NCBI GenBank assembly: GCA_023432235.1
Contig: JAEYUX010000094.1
Coordinates: forward strand, 1 to 6,484
Origin: Actinomycetes bacterium
Lineage (GTDB): Bacteria; Actinomycetota; Actinomycetes; Actinomycetales; Demequinaceae
Reading direction: 5' to 3'
DNA length: 6,484 bases
Position numbers and translations under genes: made by a program. Within the stretch, counting starts at the first letter, position 1; each line of letters begins with the position of its first letter. Below the pieces are notes generated by a model that was not told the DNA's origin, did not search any database, and saw only the letters and a list, made by a program, of their open reading frames with translations. This document shows positions 1-4,781 of this stretch, piece by piece.

Positions 1-929
1 ATCAGCTCGAGGAGGCGGGGCTGCACGTCACCATTGCGGAGTGTGGGGAGCTTGTCACAAGTCTGGACATGGCTGGCGCCTCGGTCACGCTCACGTGGCT
101 CGACGATGAACTTGAGGACTTGTGGCGAGCACCCGCTGCCACGCCCGCCTATCGGCGCGGGGACATCGATCGGCATCCGCTTCCCTCAACGAAAGGCACC
201 GATCGCGCCCGTGCTGCTACTTCTCCCTCGACGTTGGAGCGCCTGCCCGCGTCGTCGCCCCGGCCTTCCCGCGCGTCGGCTCCCGCCCTCACCGCGAGGC
301 AACTCAGCACGAACGCGGCCGTCCTGTCCCTTCTCGAGAAGTCACACTCCGCGATCGAGGCGGAGAGGGAGCGGCTGGGGGCGCTCGATGCCATTGCAGG
401 GGATGGGGATCACGGCACCGGCATGGCGCGGGGTCTTGGTGCCGCAGTCGCCTTTGCAAGCGAACACGTCGAGGCGCTCAGTCCACGCGACCTTCTCGCA
501 GGCGCTGGGGAGGCATGGTCCGAAACCGCAGGCGGCACATCGGGCGCGCTATGGGGCGCCGCCCTTGCGGCAGTCGCGGAGCATCTTGAGAACTGGGACG
601 GCAGCACCGCGGCATGCGCGCGAGCGGCCCACAGCGCGCTCGATGCTGTTCAGAGCGTGGGTGGCGCGAGTGTGGGTGACAAGACGATGGTCGACGCGAT
701 GGCACCATTTGCCAGGTCGCTCGATGGGGCGCAAGGGCACCTCGCCGAGGCTCTCGCTGAAGCCGCCGCTCACGCCGAGAGGGCAGCGGTAGCCACCGCG
801 AGCCTTGAACCAAAGCGAGGCCGTGCCCGTCCACTCGCTGCACGCAGCCGTGGCCACGAAGACCCTGGGGCCACCTCGTTCGCCCTCATCGTCACCGCTC
901 TCGCCGAGCGGGTGGAGGTGGCGCAATGA
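1..929 (+). CDS. Dihydroxyacetone kinase family protein (DhaK-DhaL fusion, 5' truncated by window); probable erythrulose/DHA kinase
   Basis: The frame is open from base 3 and the start lies upstream of the window. The first ~40 residues are the end of a DhaK substrate-binding domain (ECGELVTSLDMAGASVTLTW). A linker of roughly 55 residues, rich in Ala, Pro, Arg and Ser (about 129-300), leads to a complete DhaL ATP-binding domain. Seen there: the metal-binding aspartates of LDAIAGDGDHG (codons at 387, 402, 408, with the family's D-x4-D-x-D spacing), GGTSGALWG (531-557), SVGDKTMVDAM (669-701) and GRAR...GHEDPGA (819-872). The family phosphorylates dihydroxyacetone or related short ketoses with ATP in the cytoplasm. 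The DhaK histidine that binds substrate covalently is outside the window. The stop overlaps the RpiB-family gene start (ATGA). That neighbour makes a D-erythrulose kinase (DerK-like, as in Mycobacterium smegmatis) more likely than a glycerol-pathway DHA kinase; this is inference. Family is sure, substrate is not. Confidence 0.9.
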   Translation, partial: QLEEAGLHVTIAECGELVTSLDMAGASVTLTWLDDELEDLWRAPAATPAYRRGDIDRHPLPSTKGTDRARAATSPSTLERLPASSPRPSRASAPALTARQLSTNAAVLSLLEKSHSAIEAERERLGALDAIAGDGDHGTGMARGLGAAVAFASEHVEALSPRDLLAGAGEAWSETAGGTSGALWGAALAAVAEHLENWDGSTAACARAAHSALDAVQSVGGASVGDKTMVDAMAPFARSLDGAQGHLAEALAEAAAHAERAAVATASLEPKRGRARPLAARSRGHEDPGATSFALIVTALAERVEVAQ

Positions 930-1387
930 GCGGTCTCAGAATCGTCATCGGCAGTGATGACGCGGGCGTGGGCTACTGCTCCGCGTTGCGCGATCAACTC
1001 GAGCGCGACACCCGCGTGGAGCACGTTGCTCACGTCGGCGTGCGGCAGGACGACCACACCGACTACCCCCACATCGCCGTGACCGCCGCGCGGATGGTCG
1101 CGGCGGGGGAGGCGGACAGGGCTCTCCTCATCTGCGGCACAGGGCTCGGTGTCGCGATCGCGGCCAACAAAGTGCCTGGCATCCGCGCCGTCACAGCCCA
1201 CGACTCCTACTCCGTCGAGCGTGCCATCAAGTCGAACAACGCGCAGGTGCTGTGCATGGGCGAGCGCGTCATCGGGCTCGAACTTGCCAAGCGGCTCGTG
1301 GACGAATGGCTCGGCTATGTCTTTGACCCACGCTCAGCGTCGGCCGCAAAGGTTGACGCGATCTGCAGCTATGAGGAGACGTCATGA
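926..1387 (+). CDS. RpiB/LacAB-family sugar-phosphate isomerase; probable D-erythrulose 4-phosphate isomerase (DerI-type)
   Basis: A 153-residue protein of normal length for the RpiB family. The ATG at 926 overlaps the kinase stop, and GGAGGTG at 914-920 sits 5 bases upstream. Family marks: N-terminal Rossmann-like strand RIVIGSDDAG; the catalytic-cysteine motif ICGTGLGVAIAANKVPGIRA (Cys70); AHDSYSVERA with His92; and SNNAQVLCMGERVIG near residues 103-117. RpiB enzymes interconvert an aldose phosphate and a ketose phosphate (ribose 5-phosphate/ribulose 5-phosphate). Here the usual Asp-His-Ala-Gly of RpiB reads Asp-Asp-Ala-Gly (residues 11-14), so the phosphate-site histidine is replaced. With the adjacent kinase this fits the tetrose-phosphate isomerases of tetritol catabolism (D-erythrulose 4-phosphate to D-erythrose 4-phosphate). 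Annotation as plain ribose-5-phosphate isomerase is the alternative. Family certain, substrate inferred. Confidence 0.88.
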   Translation: MSGLRIVIGSDDAGVGYCSALRDQLERDTRVEHVAHVGVRQDDHTDYPHIAVTAARMVAAGEADRALLICGTGLGVAIAANKVPGIRAVTAHDSYSVERAIKSNNAQVLCMGERVIGLELAKRLVDEWLGYVFDPRSASAAKVDAICSYEETS

Positions 1388-2337
1388 TCGACACCATCGC
1401 CATCGTGGGCGCCGGCTACATGGGCGGTGGTATTGCCCAGGTGTTCGCGCTCGCGGGCAAGGATGTGGTTGTCAGTGACGTGAGCGCCGACGCTGCACTC
1501 ACCAATCGCGAGCGCCTCGTCCAGGAGGCCGAGCAGTTCGCTGCCGAAGGGCTTTTCCCGGCCGACGCTGCGGCCACGATGGACGCTCGCCTCACCGCCG
1601 CGCCGTCAATTGAAGACGCTGTGAGGGACGCCGATCTCGTCATCGAGGCGGTGTTTGAGCGCATCGACGTCAAGCACGCGATTCTTGCTCGCATCTCCCA
1701 GGCAAGCAGGCCCAACACGATCATCGGTTCCAACACGTCGACCATCTCGATCAACCGGCTCGCGGAGACCGTCACTGCGCCCGAACGCTTCCTTGGGGTC
1801 CACTTTTCGAACCCCGCCCCCTTCATCCCGGGCGTCGAGCTCATCCCGCACGACACGACGGACGATGCCGTGGTGACGGAGGTCGCCACGCTGCTGGCAG
1901 CGTCGGGCAAGATCTCAGCGCGTATTACTGACGCGACCGGTTTTGTCCTCAACCGTCTGCAGTATGCGCTCTTTCATGAAGCAACGGCTCTTGTCGATGA
2001 AGGCGTTGCGTCCGTCGAGGCGATTGATGCGATCGTGCGGACCACTTTCGGTTTCCGCCTGCCGTTCTTTGGGCCGTTCGCCATCGCCGACATGGCGGGC
2101 CTCGACGTGTACGCGTTTTGTTACGCGAGTTTGCAAGAGGCCTTTCCCGAACGCTTCGCAACCCCAGCGGTACTGAAGAACCTCGTTGACAACGGCGCAC
2201 TCGGTGTGAAGTCGGGCAGTGGATTCCTCAATGCCCCGCCGGAGTCCCTCGCGGAGATCATCGCCTATCGCAACCGTGCGTACGTCGCGATGGCCCGAGT
2301 GCTTGAGGAGCTCGGCCCCGCGCCTGTCACGTACTAG
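1384..2337 (+). CDS. 3-hydroxyacyl-CoA dehydrogenase family NAD-dependent oxidoreductase (probable hydroxy-acid/sugar-acid dehydrogenase)
   Basis: A 317-residue protein, the usual size for single-domain-pair members of the family. It starts at the ATG overlapping the isomerase stop (ATGA), with GAGGAG at 1373-1378 five bases upstream. The N-terminal Rossmann fold has the dinucleotide motif GAGYMG (Gly9, Gly11, Gly14) and Asp32 at the end of the second strand, which favours NAD over NADP. Catalytic positions are present: Ser117 in GSNTST, His140 and Asn143 in GVHFSNP, Glu152 in GVELIP, and Asn190 in DATGFVLNR. The C-terminal helical domain runs from about 187 and contains FGPFAIADMAGLDVY and GALGVKSGSGF. 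The NPAPFIPGVELIPH stretch resembles the L-gulonate/carnitine dehydrogenase side of the fold more than fatty-acyl enzymes (NPVPVMKLVEV), and the neighbours are sugar enzymes, so a polyhydroxy acid is a likelier substrate than an acyl-CoA. Fold is certain; substrate is inference. Confidence 0.85.
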   Translation: MIDTIAIVGAGYMGGGIAQVFALAGKDVVVSDVSADAALTNRERLVQEAEQFAAEGLFPADAAATMDARLTAAPSIEDAVRDADLVIEAVFERIDVKHAILARISQASRPNTIIGSNTSTISINRLAETVTAPERFLGVHFSNPAPFIPGVELIPHDTTDDAVVTEVATLLAASGKISARITDATGFVLNRLQYALFHEATALVDEGVASVEAIDAIVRTTFGFRLPFFGPFAIADMAGLDVYAFCYASLQEAFPERFATPAVLKNLVDNGALGVKSGSGFLNAPPESLAEIIAYRNRAYVAMARVLEELGPAPVTY

Positions 2338-2350
2338 TCCACCCCACCCC

Positions 2351-2355
2351 AAGGA
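2351..2355 (+). promoter_or_regulatory. Ribosome-binding site deciding the start of the SMP-30 gene
   Basis: AAGGA lies 5 bases before the ATG at 2361 and 14 bases before a second in-frame ATG at 2370. The spacing favours the first ATG. It sits in the 23-base gap after the dehydrogenase stop, so translation here is re-initiated on the same message rather than coupled by overlap. Confidence 0.65.
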
Positions 2356-2360
2356 ACGCG

Positions 2361-3230
2361 ATGTCCACCATGACTGACCACAGCGCCAAGCCCCTCGACC
2401 TGGGCGTGCACTGGCTTGCGGAGGGCCCAGTGTGGGATGACGTGCGGTGTTGTCTCGCGTGGGTCGACATCATGGCAGGCGACATCCACGAATGGGCGCC
2501 GGATGCGGACATTCACACAGTGGTGAATTGCGGACAGCCCGTCGGTGCAGTGGGGCTACGTAGGGCGGGTGGCTGGGTTGCCGCTCTCAAGAGTGGCATC
2601 GCGACAGTGACCCACGACGGCGAGCTGACCTGGCTCGCTCGCGACATCCTCGACCCGGAGTTTCGCTTCAACGATGCGAAGGTCGACGCGGCAGGCAGGC
2701 TGTGGGCGGGATCCATCCATCGTGAGATGGGAGCTGGCAAGGGCGCGCTGTATCGCATTGAGCCCGATGGCGACGTGCGGCGCGTATGCGGCGGCCTCGA
2801 GCTGTCAAACGGCATGGGCTGGAGCCCTCAGGGGGATACCTTCTACCTTGTCGACTCGCTCGCGGCGGTGGTCTACGCCTTCGATTTTGATGCCGACGCT
2901 GGAGACGTATCGTCGCCACGCCCGCACATTCGGTGTGCGCGGGGTGATGGCATGCCGGACGGCCTCACAATCGACGCGGAGGGCGGCTTGTGGCTCGCTC
3001 GCTATGGCGCGGGGGTGGTGGAGCGGTACGACGCCGATGGTGGCCTGAGCGAACGCGTCACCGTCGCGGCGGCGCAGCCCACTTGCCCCGGCTTTGGCGG
3101 CAACGACTACCGGACGCTGTACGTGACGACCGGCTGGGAACGAATGGCAGACCCGGGCCCCGCAGAAGGCCGCATATATGCCTGCGATGTGAGCGTCGGC
3201 GGCATGCCTTCCCACCGCTTTGGTGGGTGA
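2361..3230 (+). CDS. SMP-30/gluconolactonase/LRE family protein (sugar lactonase)
   Basis: A 289-residue six-bladed beta-propeller protein of normal family length. Metal-site residues of the family are visible: Glu21 in LAEGPVW, Asn150 in ELSNGMGWSP and Asp200 in MPDGLTID. The substrate-side Arg102 and Asn104 in FRFNDAKVD are also present, as are the conserved WAGSIH and the closing GRIYACDVSVGGMPSHRFGG, which shows the C-terminus is intact. There is no signal peptide, so it should be cytoplasmic. The family uses a divalent metal to hydrolyse aldonolactones to aldonic acids. As last gene of the kinase-isomerase-dehydrogenase operon it probably opens a lactone made by a sugar dehydrogenase encoded elsewhere or upstream; whether the lactone is C4, C5 or C6 cannot be read. 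Its last codons form a perfect hairpin (3211-3227). Confidence 0.9.
   Translation: MSTMTDHSAKPLDLGVHWLAEGPVWDDVRCCLAWVDIMAGDIHEWAPDADIHTVVNCGQPVGAVGLRRAGGWVAALKSGIATVTHDGELTWLARDILDPEFRFNDAKVDAAGRLWAGSIHREMGAGKGALYRIEPDGDVRRVCGGLELSNGMGWSPQGDTFYLVDSLAAVVYAFDFDADAGDVSSPRPHIRCARGDGMPDGLTIDAEGGLWLARYGAGVVERYDADGGLSERVTVAAAQPTCPGFGGNDYRTLYVTTGWERMADPGPAEGRIYACDVSVGGMPSHRFGG
3211..3227 (+). terminator. Hairpin at the end of the SMP-30 gene, possible U-tract-less terminator
   Basis: CCCACC (3211-3216), loop GCTTT, GGTGGG (3222-3227) is a perfect 6-bp stem that can extend by a G-T wobble. It is followed at once by the stop codon, and no T-run comes after it. A 10-bp palindrome CGCGGCCGCG lies at 3236-3245. 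Position at the end of the catabolic operon suggests a role in termination or 3'-end stability. The stem codes for conserved Ser-His-Arg-Phe-Gly-Gly-type residues, so chance is possible. Confidence 0.35.
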
Positions 3231-3351
3231 CAGTGCGCGGCCGCGACGCGTGCGCCGCTGACTGTGAGCGCGCTGAGTCTTCATCGCATCGGTGGTTCTC
3301 CCTGTAGCGAAAAACACCCGCAAGCGGCAGGATTCGCCCCCGTAATCGCGT

Positions 3352-3357
3352 TAGTGT
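3352..3357 (+). promoter_or_regulatory. Candidate -10 element of the clpP1 promoter
   Basis: TAGTGT fits the actinobacterial TANNNT -10 pattern and would place the transcript start near 3364, nine bases before the clpP1 Shine-Dalgarno sequence. No convincing -35 hexamer is seen about 17 bases upstream. The same GTTAG-N2-T core is found before clpX. I searched 3231-3385 for a regular ClgR-type operator (CGC, five bases, GCG) and found none. Confidence 0.4.
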
Positions 3358-3372
3358 CGTGGCAACGTCCAC

Positions 3373-3379
3373 AAGGAGG
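3373..3379 (+). promoter_or_regulatory. Ribosome-binding site fixing the clpP1 start at GTG 3386
   Basis: AAGGAGG, a nearly full anti-16S match, lies 6 bases before GTG 3386. An upstream in-frame GTG at 3359 would translate this site as Arg-Arg and has no Shine-Dalgarno sequence of its own, so it is rejected as the start. Confidence 0.85.
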
Positions 3380-3385
3380 AACATC

Positions 3386-4000
3386 GTGAACGAGGTGACG
3401 GCGCGCGCTGACCACAGCGGCATGGGTCTCAACGACTCGATCTTTAACCGGCTGTTGCGCGAACGCATCATCTGGCTCGGTGACGAGGTACGCGACGACA
3501 ACGCCAATGCGATTTGCGCGCAGATGATGCTGCTCGCCGCAGAGGACCCTGACAAGGACATCTACCTCTACATCAACAGCCCCGGCGGCTCGATCACGGC
3601 AGGCATGGCGATTTACGACACCATGCAGTACATCAAGCCCGATGTGGCGACCGTGGCCATGGGCATGGCGGCCTCGATGGGCCAGTTCCTGCTCTCGTCG
3701 GGGACGAAGGGCAAGCGGTTTGCGACGCCCCATGCGCGAGTGATGATGCACCAGCCCTCGGGCGGCATCTACGGCACCGCGACCGACATTCGGATCAACG
3801 CCGAACTCATCATGCACATGAAGAAGGTGCTCGCGGAGCTCACCGCCGAGCAGACCGGCAAGACCCTTGAGCAGATCAACCGCGACGCCGACCGCGACCG
3901 CTGGTTCACTGCCGAAGAAGCCCTCGAGTACGGCTTTGTCGACAAGGTCATCAAGCACGCCGCAGAGACCGGCGACAAGTCCCAGGGAGGTAAGGCGTGA
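3386..4000 (+). CDS. clpP1: ATP-dependent Clp protease proteolytic subunit ClpP1
   Basis: A 204-residue ClpP serine peptidase of typical length. The start is GTG 3386, chosen on the ribosome-binding site. The catalytic triad is complete: Ser97 in MGMAASMGQ, His122 in VMMHQPSGG and Asp171 in DADRDRWF. The substrate-site motif YINSPGGSITAGMAIYDTM and the handle-helix segment ELTAEQTGKTLEQI are present. ClpP subunits stack as two heptameric rings around a cytoplasmic degradation chamber, fed by ClpX or ClpC. In mycobacteria the active particle is one ClpP1 ring plus one ClpP2 ring. The stop overlaps the clpP2 start (GTGA), which should keep the two subunits made in similar amounts. Only a short N-terminal segment precedes the first conserved helix. 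Confidence 0.96.
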   Translation: MNEVTARADHSGMGLNDSIFNRLLRERIIWLGDEVRDDNANAICAQMMLLAAEDPDKDIYLYINSPGGSITAGMAIYDTMQYIKPDVATVAMGMAASMGQFLLSSGTKGKRFATPHARVMMHQPSGGIYGTATDIRINAELIMHMKKVLAELTAEQTGKTLEQINRDADRDRWFTAEEALEYGFVDKVIKHAAETGDKSQGGKA

Positions 4001-4707
4001 GCGAGGAATACCGCGCGCTTCAGGCGGCAGCACGGACGGCAGGCGGCTTCAACCGTATTGCCGGCGGCGGCGCATTCGATGGGCCCTCTGCCCGGTACAT
4101 CCTCCCGCAGTTCGAGGAGCGGACGTCGTACGGCACCAAGGTGCGCGACCCGTACTCGAAGCTGTTCGAGGACCGCATTGTCTTCCTCGGTGTGCAGATC
4201 GACGACACCTCGGCTGACGACGTGATGGCGCAGCTGCTCGTGCTCGAGTCTCAGGACCCGGACCGCGACATCATCATCTACATCAACAGCCCGGGTGGTT
4301 CGCAGACCGCCCTCACGGCGATCTACGACACGATGCAGTACATCCGTCCGCAGATCCAGACGGTGTGCCTTGGCCAGGCGGCTTCGGCTGCCGCGGTGCT
4401 GCTCGCTGCTGGTAGCCCCGGCAAGCGTCTCGCTTTGCCGAACGCGCGTGTGATGATCCACCAGCCTCGTATTGAGGGTGGCGGCCGTGCGCAGGCCTCG
4501 GATATCGAGATTTATGCCGAGGAGATCCTGCGTATGCGCGAGTGGATCGAGAACACGTTGGCTCACCACACCGGCCAAACTGCCGAAAAGGTACGTGAGG
4601 ACATCGAACGCGACACGTTCCTCGGCGCCAAAGAGGCCAAGGAATACGGCCTGGTGGATGAGGTACTCGCGTCTCGAAAGGGTGAAGCGGAGGCCACCTC
4701 CGCGTAG
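3997..4707 (+). CDS. clpP2: ATP-dependent Clp protease proteolytic subunit ClpP2
   Basis: A 236-residue ClpP paralogue starting at GTG 3997, which overlaps the clpP1 stop. GGAGG at 3986-3990 gives 6-base spacing. The triad is intact: Ser130 in LGQAASAAAVL, His155 in VMIHQP and Asp206 in IERDTFL. YINSPGGSQTALTAIYDTM matches the ClpP substrate-binding segment. The N-terminus is about 35 residues longer than in ClpP1 (about 53 residues before SKLFEDRIVFLG). It is Gly/Ala-rich with FDGPSARYILPQFEERTSYG, like other actinobacterial ClpP2 proteins, and part of it may be removed as a propeptide. It is expected to pair with ClpP1; in mycobacteria the ClpP2 face docks the ATPases. The last codons lie inside a perfect hairpin (4687-4703). 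Confidence 0.95.
   Translation: MSEEYRALQAAARTAGGFNRIAGGGAFDGPSARYILPQFEERTSYGTKVRDPYSKLFEDRIVFLGVQIDDTSADDVMAQLLVLESQDPDRDIIIYINSPGGSQTALTAIYDTMQYIRPQIQTVCLGQAASAAAVLLAAGSPGKRLALPNARVMIHQPRIEGGGRAQASDIEIYAEEILRMREWIENTLAHHTGQTAEKVREDIERDTFLGAKEAKEYGLVDEVLASRKGEAEATSA
4687..4703 (+). terminator. Hairpin at the end of clpP2, possible U-tract-less terminator or processing stem
   Basis: GCGGAGG (4687-4693), loop CCA, CCTCCGC (4697-4703) is a perfect 7-bp GC-rich stem ending one base before the TAG stop. No T-run follows. Its position just before the candidate clpX promoter suggests it could reduce read-through or mark an RNA 3' end between clpP1P2 and clpX. It encodes the variable Glu-Ala-Glu-Ala-Thr-Ser tail, so protein sequence alone would not force it. 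Confidence 0.4.
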
Positions 4708-4742
4708 CGGCGCGTCGGCGGGCGGGCGTCAGTCCCTCACGT

Positions 4743-4748
4743 TAGCCT
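4743..4748 (+). promoter_or_regulatory. Candidate -10 element of a clpX promoter
   Basis: TAGCCT in ACGTTAGCCTGG fits TANNNT and lies 39 bases before the clpX ATG at 4782, predicting a transcript start near 4755. The region upstream to 4708 is GC-rich and shows no clear -35. It would let clpX be transcribed apart from clpP1P2. Confidence 0.4.
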
Positions 4749-4767
4749 GGACGGAGCATGCCCCCGG

Positions 4768-4773
4768 AAGGAG
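4768..4773 (+). promoter_or_regulatory. Ribosome-binding site fixing the clpX start at ATG 4782
   Basis: AAGGAG (within GGAAGGAG, 4766-4773) lies 8 bases before ATG 4782. The in-frame ATG at 4758 is upstream of this site and would add eight residues not typical of ClpX. Confidence 0.8.
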
Positions 4774-4781
4774 CACCCCGA

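Noticed and set aside
34..792. A 252-codon + strand frame overlapping the kinase.
   Set aside because: Arg/Pro/Ser-rich out-of-frame reading with no domains; the DhaL motifs all lie in the other frame.
3267..3274. Palindrome AGCGCGCT in the clpP1 upstream region as an operator.
   Set aside because: Eight bases of GC-rich palindrome are common by chance and the flanks are not symmetric.
3285..3316. Possible ClgR operator before clpP1: GTTCTCC followed four bases later by AGCGAAA.
   Set aside because: The left half has a mismatch in the core CGC and the spacing is one base off the known actinobacterial pattern. Only the right half-site fits, so chance is likely.
3281..4033. A 250-codon open frame on the - strand opposite clpP1.
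   Set aside because: It mirrors the clpP1 coding frame in GC-rich DNA, shows no family motifs, and has no ribosome-binding site of note.
3599..4350. Similar DNA stretches in clpP1 and clpP2 as a possible direct repeat or recent duplication.
   Set aside because: The match is limited to conserved active-site coding segments; the rest is far diverged, as expected for old paralogues.
3769..4578. A 269-codon open frame on the - strand opposite clpP1/clpP2.
   Set aside because: It is a shadow of two certain genes, with His/Arg/Val-rich composition typical of antisense reading.
4758..4781. Upstream ATG 4758 as the clpX start.
   Set aside because: It precedes the good AAGGAG and adds residues not seen in usual ClpX N-termini; ATG 4782 fits better.
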